Below the pieces are notes generated by a model. The model was not told the DNA's origin and ran no database searches. It saw only the letters and a program-made list of their open reading frames with translations. From the NCBI GenBank assembly GCA_965205385.1, contig CBDBGS010000008.1:372001-436000 (forward strand): a DNA stretch of 64,000 bases, read 5' to 3'. This stretch comes from CATOSP01 sp965205385 (GTDB lineage: Bacteria > Chloroflexota > Dehalococcoidia > Lucifugimonadales > UBA3495). How positions within the stretch are numbered: position 1 is the first letter of the stretch; each line of letters starts with the position of its first letter. This document shows positions 43,418-52,222 of this stretch, one piece after another. Made by a program: the position numbers and the translations under genes.

Positions 43418-45571
43418 TTATCTCGGCACTGCCAGCAGCATACCGTCCAGCAGGCGTTTCTCCTCGCTGCCCCGGGGGTAGAGGGCGGAAAGTGCGTTGG
43501 CCAGCCGGAGGAAGTCGGGGCCGCGGTCCTGTTCGGACCGCAAGAGGTTTCGCAGGGCCTCGGTGCGGCCTGATGCCTGGCCCAGCCTTCCGGCGTAGTA
43601 GTCCCGGAGCACCCGCTCCACCTGGGCGGCGGGCAGGACCTCTCCCACCACGTTGAAGACGGCGTCGTCGTCCAGCGCATCGCGGATCTCCTTGAGCTTG
43701 TCCAGGAGCCTCTGGAGCACCCGCCCCTCGATGGTGTTGGTGGCGACGAAGTTGAAGATCAGGCAGTCAAGTTGCTGGCCATACCGGTGGATGCGCCCCA
43801 TCCGCTGTTCCAGGCGGTTGGGGTTCCAGGGGATGTCGTAGTTGAAGAGGATGTTGCAGCACTGGAGGTTGATGCCCTCTCCGGCCGCCTCGGTGGCGGC
43901 CAGGACCTGGATGTTCCCTTCTCGGAACTGCTGCTCCATGAAGAGCCTGGTCCCAGGCTGGTCCCGGGTCCCCGCTTGCATTCCGCCATGGATCTGTCCA
44001 GTCCTGAATCCCCAGGACTTCAGGCGGTCCAGGATGTGGTTCAGGGTGTCCCTGAACTCGGTGAAGATCAGCAGGCGTTGTTCGGGATTGTCGAAGAACC
44101 CCTCCTCGTGGAAGATGGTGTGGAGCTTGTTGAGCTTCGTCTCGTTGGAGGCATCCTCGACTGCCCGGGCCCTCTCGGCCAGATGTTCAAGCTCTTCTAT
44201 TTCCCGACGGACTTCGTCGGCATTCCCGGCCAGCGTCACCGCGTCCAGCAGCCGCTCCAGGCGCTCCCGGTCGGCGTCATCCATCTCCTCCAGGTCCTCC
44301 GGATCCGGGAGGTCCGGAGGTGCGTGGCTGGCCAGGTCCTGGGCCTGCTGGAGCCCGGTATCCAACCGGCGCACCCGGTTTTCCAAAGACCGCCGCATGG
44401 CGTGGGTGCTGGAGGCGAGGCGCCGCTGGTAGAGGGCCATCAGGAACCCGACGGCCCGGGCCCGCCGGTCGTCGCCCATCTGGTAGGCCCGCATGCTCTG
44501 TCTTTTCACGAAGTCGGTGACTTCGTTGTAGAGGTCGAGCTCGTCCCCCTCGATGGTGAAGTCGGCGGTGCGGGGAATCCTCTCGGTGAACACCGGCCTC
44601 GCTGCCCAGCTCCCGTCGTCCTGGAGTTCGGGGAAGTGGACCATGGCCTCCTTGGTCCGGCGCAGGTAGAAGGGTGCCTGGTTCTGTTCCATAGCCCTGC
44701 GGATGGAGGTAACGTCGGCGTAGGCGTCCTGGTCCAGCAGCTGCAGGAACAGGGTGAAGTTCTGGGGATCGCCCTTGTGGGGCGTGGCCGTCATGAGCAG
44801 GATGTTGTCGGTGCTGTCCCGGAGTTTCTCACCCAGGCGGTACCGGAGGCTCTTGTGGCTCTCGTCGCTGGCAGACATGCGGTGGGCCTCGTCGATGATC
44901 ACCAGGTCCCAGTGGACCTGCTCGAGTCCGGGTAGGATATCCTGCCGCTTGGCCAGGTCCAGGGAGGTGATCACCTGCGGCCGCTCCAGCCATTGGTTCA
45001 TTCCGAACTGGTTGTGGATGTCGCCGCCTCTCATCACGACGAACTGCTGGTCGAACTTCTCCAGCATCTCCCGCTGCCACTGGAAGGTCAGGTTGGCGGG
45101 GCAGACGATGAGCATCCGCTCCACCAGGCCTCGGAGCTTGAGCTCCCTGATGAGGAGGCCAGCCATGATGGTCTTGCCGGCGCCGGCATCGTCGGCGAGG
45201 AGGAACCGGACGCTGGGCAGCTTCATGAAGTATTCGTAGACGGCCTCAAGCTGGTGGGGCAGCGGGTCCACGCGGGAGATGGAGAGGCCGAAGTAGGGGT
45301 CGAACTCATGGGCGATGCCCAGGGTGTAGGCCTGCAGAGCGAGTTTGAGGAGTTCCCCGTCGCCGTCGTATGAGGCGTTGGGGTCTATGGCGTTGAGCTG
45401 GGCGATGTCCTCGGCGGTGAGGGTCACCTCGCGGAATTGCCCGGAGCTCTGGCCCACCAACCCGGCGATCACGGCCCCTGCGCCGCTGGCTCTGGCGGTA
45501 ACGACCCTCATCGGCTCGTTGAACATGACCCCGGTCAGTATCTGGCCCTCGGTGATTGTCCCTTCTTTCAC
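43418..45571 (-). CDS. SNF2/RapA-type helicase
   Basis: A 717-residue superfamily 2 ATPase starting at GTG 45571 (AGGA nine bases upstream). Motifs: PHQLEAVYEYFMKLP (Q-like), Walker A LADDAGAGKTIMAGLL, motif II VIIDEAHRMSA, motif III LLMTATPHKG, and the C-terminal helicase motifs IHGGMQ, AATEAAGEGINLQ and NRLEQRMGRIHRYGQ. Relatives in defence loci (DISARM DrmD-like or methyltransferase-linked helicases) are often about 1000 residues, so this one may be C-terminally shortened. It ends close upstream of the DUF433 gene. Acts on DNA or protein-DNA complexes. Confidence 0.92.
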   Translation of the reverse strand: MKEGTITEGQILTGVMFNEPMRVVTARASGAGAVIAGLVGQSSGQFREVTLTAEDIAQLNAIDPNASYDGDGELLKLALQAYTLGIAHEFDPYFGLSISRVDPLPHQLEAVYEYFMKLPSVRFLLADDAGAGKTIMAGLLIRELKLRGLVERMLIVCPANLTFQWQREMLEKFDQQFVVMRGGDIHNQFGMNQWLERPQVITSLDLAKRQDILPGLEQVHWDLVIIDEAHRMSASDESHKSLRYRLGEKLRDSTDNILLMTATPHKGDPQNFTLFLQLLDQDAYADVTSIRRAMEQNQAPFYLRRTKEAMVHFPELQDDGSWAARPVFTERIPRTADFTIEGDELDLYNEVTDFVKRQSMRAYQMGDDRRARAVGFLMALYQRRLASSTHAMRRSLENRVRRLDTGLQQAQDLASHAPPDLPDPEDLEEMDDADRERLERLLDAVTLAGNADEVRREIEELEHLAERARAVEDASNETKLNKLHTIFHEEGFFDNPEQRLLIFTEFRDTLNHILDRLKSWGFRTGQIHGGMQAGTRDQPGTRLFMEQQFREGNIQVLAATEAAGEGINLQCCNILFNYDIPWNPNRLEQRMGRIHRYGQQLDCLIFNFVATNTIEGRVLQRLLDKLKEIRDALDDDAVFNVVGEVLPAAQVERVLRDYYAGRLGQASGRTEALRNLLRSEQDRGPDFLRLANALSALYPRGSEEKRLLDGMLLAVPR

Positions 45572-45626
45572 GTGATGCCGTTCCTGGACTCGGATTGTTG
45601 GGCTGGCCCCGCGAAACGGGCGGTGC

Positions 45627-46136
45627 TTACTCCGTATGTCTGGGCTCTTCAGGGCCGGTAAGCAGGTCTTCGACCGGCCGTTCCAGGATCTTGGCTATGG
45701 CCCTCAGCGTGCCCAGCTTGGGGACGTGCTTTCCGTTCTCCAGCCGTACCAGCGTCACGCGCCCTATGCCCGCGGCCTGGGCAAGGGCCTCCTGGGTCAA
45801 GCCAGCGTCTTCCCTGAACGCACGGGCTCTCGTGCCCAGGACCTGTCTTCCCTCCGCGGCTATCAATTCCATCTTGGGTCGGTAGGTCCGGTCGCAGTAA
45901 TGCCGGACGAAGTCCCAAGGGAGTTCCACCCTTTCGTCTCGGGTGGTCGTCAGTATGACTTCGTACGGGTTCGGCAGTTCGATGGCATTCAGCCCGGATC
46001 GGTCTCCGATCTCGGGTATGTCCCTGAAGGGCACTGTCCCACTGTACCCGTCGGCGAAACTGGCGTTGATGCCATCCTCGCCGGGCGTGACGGCGATCAT
46101 CATCCGGTCCGCGTTCACGACCTTGACGGTGCTCAT
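45627..46136 (-). CDS. DUF2442 plus XRE helix-turn-helix protein (putative antitoxin)
   Basis: A 169-residue fusion. N-terminal ~80 residues resemble DUF2442 (DGINASFADGYSGTVPFRDIPE). The C-terminal XRE domain is FREDAGLTQEALAQAAGIGRVTLVRLENGKHVPKLGTLRAIAKIL. The upstream gene encodes DUF4160, and the two families regularly pair, probably as a toxin-antitoxin or regulatory module. The start ATG is three bases after the DUF4160 stop. Confidence 0.85.
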   Translation of the reverse strand: MSTVKVVNADRMMIAVTPGEDGINASFADGYSGTVPFRDIPEIGDRSGLNAIELPNPYEVILTTTRDERVELPWDFVRHYCDRTYRPKMELIAAEGRQVLGTRARAFREDAGLTQEALAQAAGIGRVTLVRLENGKHVPKLGTLRAIAKILERPVEDLLTGPEEPRHTE

Positions 46137-46139
46137 CCT

Positions 46140-46385
46140 TTACTCCCCGTGGATGGTCTCCCAGATTTCTCTGATTTCTTGCGAGTTCTTCCTGTACGCC
46201 GCCATGATGTCGCGGTAGGTGCCGGGTGGGGGCCTTTCGATGAAGGCCCCGCTGAGCAGGTTGATTCGGCAGGTATCCTGGTTGTCCACCCACACGTGCA
46301 CATGAGGCGGCTCGAACCTGTTTTCTCTTGTGTTGATGACGAAGCGGAACCGTCCCTCGATTACTACAGTTGGCATTCTGGGCAC
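46140..46385 (-). CDS. DUF4160 protein
   Basis: An 81-residue protein with the DUF4160 signature FRFVINTRENRFEPPHVHVW followed by a short basic-acidic tail. Translation may start at either of two Met codons. Paired with DUF2442-HTH downstream. Role unproven; proposed as the toxin-side or accessory partner. Confidence 0.85.
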   Translation of the reverse strand: MPRMPTVVIEGRFRFVINTRENRFEPPHVHVWVDNQDTCRINLLSGAFIERPPPGTYRDIMAAYRKNSQEIREIWETIHGE

Positions 46386-46431
46386 CCGGAACGCAATGTA
46401 TCACGTCGTGACACGTCTGACAATACGTTGC

Positions 46432-46902
46432 TCAGGTTAGCCTTGTCTCTTTATTCGCGGCCCTTCTGTTGGCGTCGCTGCGCCTGCGGGACTGCCGGTT
46501 GGCCTCGGCGCAGATCTTGCACCGCGATAGGCCGGGAATCGCCGGCTTGCTACAGTTCTGGCACCTGCCAAGCAGCCTGGCCCTCTGTCTCTGTTCCTCA
46601 GCGTAGCGCCGCCGGTACTCCCTGCGCTCCGGGGTTCTGTTCCTGGCTTGTTCGTTTAAGCGACGCGCCTCGCGTTGTTCCTCGGGGGTCCTCTTGGGCG
46701 TTGGCGCCTTTCGGGGCTTTTGCTTCTTGGGTTTAGGCTTCCTGGGTTGGGCCGCGGGTTGAGGCATGGCCTTCTTCCGGTTGGCCTCGGGTTTCTTGGT
46801 GGTTGCCCTGCTGGGGGTTGTGGATTTCTTGTGGGTTCCCCGGCGGTTGGGCTCCTCAAAGGAGAAGCTGTCTACAAATTCTTGTCTTTTAGGAGGGTTC
46901 AT
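46432..46902 (-). CDS. Highly basic protein with C-terminal zinc finger
   Basis: 156 residues with extreme Lys/Arg/Pro composition (PRKPKPKKQKPRKAPTPKRT) and a C-terminal CQNC ... CKIC zinc knuckle (LLGRCQNCSKPAIPGLSRCK) followed by RQSRRRSDANRRA. Likely binds nucleic acid. No named family. Its start overlaps the 3' end of the kinase-like gene by 14 bases, so translation may be coupled. Confidence 0.65.
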   Translation of the reverse strand: MNPPKRQEFVDSFSFEEPNRRGTHKKSTTPSRATTKKPEANRKKAMPQPAAQPRKPKPKKQKPRKAPTPKRTPEEQREARRLNEQARNRTPERREYRRRYAEEQRQRARLLGRCQNCSKPAIPGLSRCKICAEANRQSRRRSDANRRAANKETRLT

Positions 46903-47356
46903 CCCGGACTATCTCGCTCAGCGTCAATCCTTTGTCCTCCGCCGCCGGCGCGAGGTCGACCATGATGTCTTCAATCAGCGCGGGGACGTTGACGGTTTCC
47001 ATGACGAGGGGTTGGCTGGACATTCCCAGCCGCACTACGAGGTCGAGCCTCTGGCTCAGGCTACTTATCTCCGAGGCTTCGTCACTGATAGCACGGCGGG
47101 AAACCCGCCACCGCTCCGCCTCCGTAGGCAGTTCCTCTGTCAACCCGTAAAGGTGGCCCCGTATCACCTCGCCGACGGTCTTTAGCCGATGAGAAAGTCG
47201 GGTCACGATGAGGTACAGTGCTTCGCTTTCTGATGTGTCCACAACGGAGCGCCGCCAGAGTCTCGCGATCAACCACACGATACCCCCGCCAGCGGCGAAC
47301 GCAACGGTGATTAGGATCAACAAGAACAATGGGGTTAGGACAACGATGGCCAACAT
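46889..47356 (-). CDS. Histidine-kinase-like membrane protein lacking the ATPase domain
   Basis: 155 residues: an N-terminal membrane helix (VVLTPLFLLILITVAFAAGGGIVWLIARLW), then a HisKA-like helix pair with LIVTRLSHRLKTVGEVIRGHL (His near residue 56), and ALIEDIMVDLAPAAEDKGLTLSEIV, which in complete kinases leads into HATPase_c. The frame ends right there. Either a truncated pseudogene or a dimerisation partner without catalytic domain. The response regulator gene lies 11 bases upstream. Confidence 0.7.
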   Translation of the reverse strand: MLAIVVLTPLFLLILITVAFAAGGGIVWLIARLWRRSVVDTSESEALYLIVTRLSHRLKTVGEVIRGHLYGLTEELPTEAERWRVSRRAISDEASEISSLSQRLDLVVRLGMSSQPLVMETVNVPALIEDIMVDLAPAAEDKGLTLSEIVRDEPS

Positions 47357-47367
47357 CGGAACAGCTC

Positions 47368-48150
47368 CTATGGGGGTATGACTAGGCGGTAGCCAAATCC
47401 ATGAACCGCCTCGATGTCTACTCCCAACGTACCTCGCAACCGGCTCATGTGAGATTCGAGGGATCTCTCGGTGAACCTTTCCTGTCTGCCGTTTGAGCGC
47501 CGATCGGTCTCAACGGCTTCTATGATGCGCAGCCTGCCCACACGGTGTCCAAGGCGTTCCACCAGCGCCATGAAAATAGCCCATTCGGTCCGGGTCAGGC
47601 CGGCGTGTTGCCACTGACCTTCGCGAAGAACTTCGACCTGCAGGCCGTCGATATCGTACCGGACGTATGGGCCTAAATCCAGCCACCGCACAGCGGGTTG
47701 ATTGCTACGGCGGACCCGCGCTTTCACCCTCGCCAATAGTTCCCCTACGTCCCCCTTTTGGGGCACAAACTCGGCGGGGACGATGCGCATGTCATTCTCT
47801 ATTCTGAGCAATTCCTCCCGTTTGGCGATGTAGTCGTCGCCTCCTAGATCGAAGGCTCTCCGAAAGAAACGGGGGTCGTCTATGCGATCCGCAACGGTCA
47901 GAAAGATGACGGGAGTGACGATTCCCAAATCCCGGATCGCTTTGCACACGTCCAGACCGTCGAAATCGCGGTCGGCGAGCATGATGTCCAGGATGATCAG
48001 CGCGAATGACTCCTCCTGGGCCAAGTACACAGCGGTAGGGCCGTCCTCGGCCTCGACGACTTCGTAACCCTCCGCTTCCAATGCAGGGACTATAAATGAA
48101 CGGACGCGAGGGTTGTCATCGAGCAGAAGGATCTTGTCACGAGGTCTCAT
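47368..48150 (-). CDS. OmpR/PhoB-type response regulator
   Basis: A 260-residue transcription factor from ATG 48150 (the open frame extends upstream). Receiver: ILLLDDNPRVRSFIVPALEAEGYEVVEAEDG, phospho-acceptor in LIILDIMLADRDFDG, switch Thr in VIFLTVADR, Lys in YIAKREE. The C-terminal winged helix (LTRTEWAIFMALVERLGHRVGR ... SLESHMSRLRGTLGVDIEAVHGFGYRLV) is typical. The loop between IAKREELL and VGELLARVK is longer than usual. Its kinase partner downstream lacks an ATPase domain. Confidence 0.88.
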   Translation of the reverse strand: MRPRDKILLLDDNPRVRSFIVPALEAEGYEVVEAEDGPTAVYLAQEESFALIILDIMLADRDFDGLDVCKAIRDLGIVTPVIFLTVADRIDDPRFFRRAFDLGGDDYIAKREELLRIENDMRIVPAEFVPQKGDVGELLARVKARVRRSNQPAVRWLDLGPYVRYDIDGLQVEVLREGQWQHAGLTRTEWAIFMALVERLGHRVGRLRIIEAVETDRRSNGRQERFTERSLESHMSRLRGTLGVDIEAVHGFGYRLVIPP

Positions 48151-48559
48151 GGAACTCAAACCGCTCCCCCTCCAGCGTGTTTGCCCGGCCACAGCAGCCG
48201 GGGAGCCTGGACACATTATGGCGGTTTCACCTCACGCCAAGCTCACAAAGCCGGGTTATGCGATGTGGCGGCCCGTGGGGCACATAGGACGATTGCAAAG
48301 TCGCTCTAGGAACCTTCACGTTGGTATTCAAGAACCTGCCCTTCGCTTTGGCGGGTCACATGCCAAGTGGCCTTTCAACTCTGCAATGCCGCCGTCTAAG
48401 GACTTTGCAATCGTCTTGGTGGGGCACAACGTTTACCTTTCGCAATTGCGCTGGTTATGTTATTCTGAAGCTGAATAAGTCCGAATTGTTCTAAACGACC
48501 TCAGACATTGGGAAAGGCCCAGTCCCGTTCGGAATTATCCGGAAAGGAGGTGAGTCCTC
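48151..48559. other. Intergenic region with a 15-bp inverted repeat
   Basis: About 400 bases between divergent genes. It holds the inverted repeat at 48288-48415 and, just before the next gene, an extended Shine-Dalgarno AAAGGAGGTGA (48543-48553). No gene seen. Confidence 0.5.
48288..48415. repeat. 128-bp segment bounded by 15-bp perfect inverted repeats
   Basis: GACGATTGCAAAGTC (48288-48302) and its exact complement GACTTTGCAATCGTC (48401-48415) enclose about 98 bases without a frame. Similar GTGGGGCAC sequence lies outside both ends. Form fits a small MITE-like element or long hairpin. Confidence 0.65.
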
Positions 48560-49609
48560 GTGTTAGGCCTTTGGACGCTCAGGGTGGTGGGCGCCGGAGG
48601 ATTTGCGTTCCTTGGCTGGAGGCTGGGTGGAATAGTATCCGATTTTTCCCCTAAAGAAGGGCAGTTTTTTCCTTGGGCCCTAGTGCTGACTTTGGCTGGA
48701 CTCCCAGTGGGGGCGCTGATAGCGCCGTACCTGACGTTTAAGCCTTGGCGCAAGGGCGCGGACTACTTTAGCTCTATCCCCGGCGCATCGCTGGCTGGTT
48801 GTATTGTCGGCCTCTTGGTCGGCCTTGTCGTCGCTTCTCTGATCTCGATTCCCCTATACACGCTCGATGGCTGGATGGGTTGGGGCGTGCCCATAATCGT
48901 CAGTCTGACCCTCGGCCTGTTCGGCGGCTGGATCGGCGTTCACCGCAACCGTGATATGCAGGCCATTCTTCCGGCCCTGGACAGCACCAATGGCGTCGGG
49001 AAAGTCTACCGGAACGGCAGCATCGTAGTGGACACCAGCGCCATCATCGACGGACGCATCGCGGACTTGAGCATCACCGGGTTTCTCGAAGGGGTGCTTG
49101 TCGTCCCCAGGTTTGTGCTTGACGAGTTGAGGCACATCGCTGATTCCAGCGACCCGCTGCGCCGCAACCGGGGCCGCAGGGGTCTGGAGGTGCTCGGGCG
49201 GCTGCGGAAGGACAACACTGTCCCCATGGAGGTGTTGGACGTCGGCGTGGCCGTGGGCGACGAAGTGGATTCCCAGTTGGTCAGACTGGCCAAGGGGATG
49301 AAGTCTCCCATTTTGACCACCGACTACAACCTGAACCGGGTGGCGGAGCTGCAGGGTGTGCAGGTGCTCAACGTCAACGAGTTGGCCAACGCCCTGAAGT
49401 CCATTGTCCTCCCCGGAGAAGAGCTGAGGGTGAACATCGTGCAGGAAGGGAAGGAAGCGGGTCAAGGGGTGGCCTACCTGGACGACGGCACAATGGTTGT
49501 GGTGGAGGGGGGACGCCGGTACCTGCACGCTTTCCATGACGTTGTGGTCACCAGGGTCCTGCAAACAGCCGCCGGCCGGATCATCTTCGCCCAGCCCAAG
49601 CATAACTAG
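48560..49609 (+). CDS. PIN/TRAM-domain membrane protein (YacL-like)
   Basis: A 349-residue protein: four hydrophobic segments (~5-130), a PIN nuclease domain (SIVVDTSAIIDGRIADL ... DDELRHIADSSD region, ILTTDYNLNRVAEL) and a C-terminal TRAM RNA-binding domain (VNIVQEGKEAGQGVAYLDDG). GTG 48560 follows a near-perfect Shine-Dalgarno. PIN-TRAM, IspD, IspF and CysS form a conserved gene string in many bacteria (B. subtilis yacL-ispD-ispF-cysS). Probably an RNase anchored in the membrane. Confidence 0.92.
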   Translation: MLGLWTLRVVGAGGFAFLGWRLGGIVSDFSPKEGQFFPWALVLTLAGLPVGALIAPYLTFKPWRKGADYFSSIPGASLAGCIVGLLVGLVVASLISIPLYTLDGWMGWGVPIIVSLTLGLFGGWIGVHRNRDMQAILPALDSTNGVGKVYRNGSIVVDTSAIIDGRIADLSITGFLEGVLVVPRFVLDELRHIADSSDPLRRNRGRRGLEVLGRLRKDNTVPMEVLDVGVAVGDEVDSQLVRLAKGMKSPILTTDYNLNRVAELQGVQVLNVNELANALKSIVLPGEELRVNIVQEGKEAGQGVAYLDDGTMVVVEGGRRYLHAFHDVVVTRVLQTAAGRIIFAQPKHN

Positions 49610-49616
49610 GTAACCG

Positions 49617-50342
49617 ATGTCCTTCGATCCAGGTCCCGCCCAAGGCTGTTACGTAGGCCCCAAGGTTGGCGCGATAGTCGTGGCCGCCGGGTCCAGCACC
49701 CGCATGGGCGGCATCGATAAGATCTTCGTTCCCGTGCTGGGACAACCCCTGGTATGCTACGCCCTTGACCAACTTGACCGGTGCCCCTCGGTCGATCAGA
49801 TCGCCCTCGTCCTGGACGCCGGGTCGCTGGAACGGGGAGAGGAGTTGGTGGCGCAGCGGGGATACCGGAAAGTCGTCGGAGTCTGCGCCGGCGGGGAACG
49901 CCGCCAGGACTCGGTGTTCATCGGTCTTCAAGCCATCGGCGATTGCGAATGGATCATAGTGCACGATGGCGTGCGCCCCTGTCTGGACGACCGGATGCTG
50001 CGCCGGGGACTGGCCGCGGCGCAAGAGTGCGGAGCGGCGGTGGCGGGAGTCCCGTGTAAGGACACTATCAAGGTCATCTCGCCCGATGGTATCGTCCAGG
50101 ATACGCCCGACCGTGACGGCCTATATGCCGCTCAGACTCCACAGGTGTTCCGCCGCCGGATCTTGCTGGAAGCGCACCTGACCTGCACCTCCCCGGTGAC
50201 CGACGACGCCATGATGGTCGAAAAACTGGGATACCCGGTCAAGATGTTCCTTGGCGGCTATGAGAACCTGAAAGTCACCACCCCCGAAGACCTCGTGCTG
50301 GCGGAAGCGTTCCTGCGGGAGCGGGCCCCAGCGGTTACCTAG
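49617..50342 (+). CDS. ispD: 2-C-methyl-D-erythritol 4-phosphate cytidylyltransferase
   Basis: A 241-residue MEP-pathway enzyme converting MEP and CTP to CDP-ME. The nucleotide-binding N-terminus reads VGAIVVAAGSSTRMGGIDKIF; then VGVCAGGERRQDSVFIGL, IVHDGVRPCLDDRM, GVPCKDTIKV, AQTPQVFRRRIL and VTDDAMMVEKLG, all family hallmarks. Eight bases follow the PIN/TRAM stop, so the two are co-transcribed. IspF follows. Confidence 0.96.
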   Translation: MSFDPGPAQGCYVGPKVGAIVVAAGSSTRMGGIDKIFVPVLGQPLVCYALDQLDRCPSVDQIALVLDAGSLERGEELVAQRGYRKVVGVCAGGERRQDSVFIGLQAIGDCEWIIVHDGVRPCLDDRMLRRGLAAAQECGAAVAGVPCKDTIKVISPDGIVQDTPDRDGLYAAQTPQVFRRRILLEAHLTCTSPVTDDAMMVEKLGYPVKMFLGGYENLKVTTPEDLVLAEAFLRERAPAVT

Positions 50343-50366
50343 CAGCTCTGGGCCGGGCGCGACTCA

Positions 50367-50849
50367 TTGGACTTCCGTACCGGCATCGGGTTCGATTCAC
50401 ACCCTCTTACTCCCGGACGGCGGCTGGTGCTCGGCGGTGTCCAAATACCCCACGATCTTGGTTTGTCAGGCCACAGCGACGGCGATGTGCTGGTCCACGC
50501 CATTATGGACGCTCTCTTGGGCGCGGCTGCCTTGGGCGACAAGGGAGTCCACTTCCCCTCCAGCGATCCCCAATACAAGGACATTTCTAGCCTTGTATTG
50601 CTCTCAGCCGTAGGCCGTCTCGTGGCGGAGGACGGTTGGCGCATCTCGAACGTGGATGCTACAATGTTGGCGCAAAAGCCCAGGCTTGGGACCTTTATTG
50701 AGACCATGAGGGAGAAGACCAGCGAGGCCCTTTTCCTGCCTAAAGAGCGGATAGGCATCAAGGCCACTACCACCGATTATCTGGGTTTCGTGGGCCGGGA
50801 AGAAGGCATCGCCGCCCTGGCAGTGGCGTCGATCATCTCAGAGCAATGA
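50367..50849 (+). CDS. ispF: 2-C-methyl-D-erythritol 2,4-cyclodiphosphate synthase
   Basis: A 160-residue enzyme making MEcPP. Metal ligands in GFDSHPL and GLSGHSDGDVLVHAIMDALLGAAALGD; then FPSSDPQYKDISSLVLL, and C-terminal KATTTDYLGFVGREEGIAALA. Start is a TTG at 50367 (MDFRTGIGFDSH). The stop overlaps the cysS start (ATGA). Confidence 0.96.
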   Translation: MDFRTGIGFDSHPLTPGRRLVLGGVQIPHDLGLSGHSDGDVLVHAIMDALLGAAALGDKGVHFPSSDPQYKDISSLVLLSAVGRLVAEDGWRISNVDATMLAQKPRLGTFIETMREKTSEALFLPKERIGIKATTTDYLGFVGREEGIAALAVASIISEQ

Positions 50850-52222
50850 GGCTATACAACACCCTTACCGGAGACGTACAGGAGTTCTCGTCAGCCGACG
50901 GGAAGACAGTCAAAATGTACGTCTGCGGAGTTACCCCCTATTCCTCCACCCACGTCGGTCACGCCCTCAGCTATGTCGTCTTCGACGTCTTACGCCGTTA
51001 CCTGGAGCACCAGGGTTACGAGATACGCCACGTCCAGAACTTCACCGACGTTGACGACAAGATAATCCAGCGGGCCGCGGACGAAGATATTTCCGCGGAA
51101 GACTTGGTCGACCGTTATATCGACGACTTCTTCCACACGATGGACGCGCTGGGCATCCAACGGGCCCATGTTTACCCCAGGGCCACCCAGGAGATCGGCC
51201 CGATCATCGACACGATTCAAGGGCTGGTTGACAAGGGGTTCGCGTACCCGGCGGACGGTGACGTCAACTTCCGCGTTACCAGCATCAAAGAGTACGGCAA
51301 GCTGAGTCACCGGACCTTGGAAGGTATGATCGCTGGGGCCCGGATCGCGGTTGACGAGCATAAGGAACATCCCATGGACTTCGTGTTGTGGAAGGGGGCC
51401 AAGCCGGGAGAACCGGCGTGGGACAGCCCCTGGGGGCCTGGCCGCCCCGGCTGGCATATCGAATGCACCAGCATGGCCATGACCTATTTGGGCGAATCCC
51501 TGGACATCCACGGTGGCGGACAGGACCTGGTGTTCCCTCACCACGAGAACGAGATTGCCCAGAGCGAGGCCTCCACCGGCGCCCAGCCTTTCTCCCGCTA
51601 CTGGATCCACAACGGGTTGCTGCAACTGGGCGAAGATAAGATGAGCAAGTCCCTGGGCAACCTGGTTTCCGTGGAAGAAGCCCTGGAGAGGTATAACCCC
51701 GACTCCCTGCGCCTGTATTTCCTGAGTTCCCACTACCGGAGCCCGCTCAGTTATAGCGATGAGGGCGCCGTGGCTATGGAGCGCAGCGCGGAGCGGTTGC
51801 GTCACTCCCTGGGCCACGAAGGCTCCGGAAAGGGCAATGCCATAGACCCGGAGCCGTTCCAGGAACGCTTCCTGGCGGCCATGGATGACGACCTCAATAC
51901 CCCAAGGGCTCTGGCCGTGCTCTTCGACATGGCCAGGGAGATCAACAGGACCCATGACGAGCGCGACGTCAGCGCCGCGCAGGACTGCCTACGGTATCTG
52001 GGCGGCATCCTTGGATTGACCTTCACCGAACGAGAGTCCAGCCGGGCGGCCCACGCCGACGTTGAGCCCTTCATCGAGTTGTTGCTGGCTACCCGGGACG
52101 AGTTGCGCAAGGCCAAGCAATACAATCTGGCCGATCAAATCAGAGACGGGCTAGACCGCCAGGGTATCGTCCTGGAGGACACTCCCCAGGGCACCCTGTG
52201 GCAGTTTCAGTCCGGGCGGTGA
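50846..52222 (+). CDS. cysS: Cysteinyl-tRNA synthetase
   Basis: A 458-residue class I synthetase charging tRNA-Cys. Zinc ligand Cys and signature in MYVCGVTPYSSTHVGHALSY (HIGH motif as HVGH); FTDVDDKIIQRA; zinc/active-site part WHIECTSMAMTYLG, and HHENEIAQSEA; KMSKSLGN is the second signature. C-terminal DALR-like domain follows. The middle sequence DFVLWKGAKPGEPAWDSPWG is typical. Translationally coupled to IspF. Confidence 0.97.
   Translation: MRLYNTLTGDVQEFSSADGKTVKMYVCGVTPYSSTHVGHALSYVVFDVLRRYLEHQGYEIRHVQNFTDVDDKIIQRAADEDISAEDLVDRYIDDFFHTMDALGIQRAHVYPRATQEIGPIIDTIQGLVDKGFAYPADGDVNFRVTSIKEYGKLSHRTLEGMIAGARIAVDEHKEHPMDFVLWKGAKPGEPAWDSPWGPGRPGWHIECTSMAMTYLGESLDIHGGGQDLVFPHHENEIAQSEASTGAQPFSRYWIHNGLLQLGEDKMSKSLGNLVSVEEALERYNPDSLRLYFLSSHYRSPLSYSDEGAVAMERSAERLRHSLGHEGSGKGNAIDPEPFQERFLAAMDDDLNTPRALAVLFDMAREINRTHDERDVSAAQDCLRYLGGILGLTFTERESSRAAHADVEPFIELLLATRDELRKAKQYNLADQIRDGLDRQGIVLEDTPQGTLWQFQSGR

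Noticed and set aside
43772..44935. 387-codon plus-strand frame opposite the helicase
   Set aside because: Antisense shadow; the minus-strand frame carries all helicase motifs.
40046..46136. Complete DISARM or BREX system
   Set aside because: Only a helicase and a truncated methyltransferase are present; phospholipase-D, DUF1998, PglZ or Lon-like components are absent.
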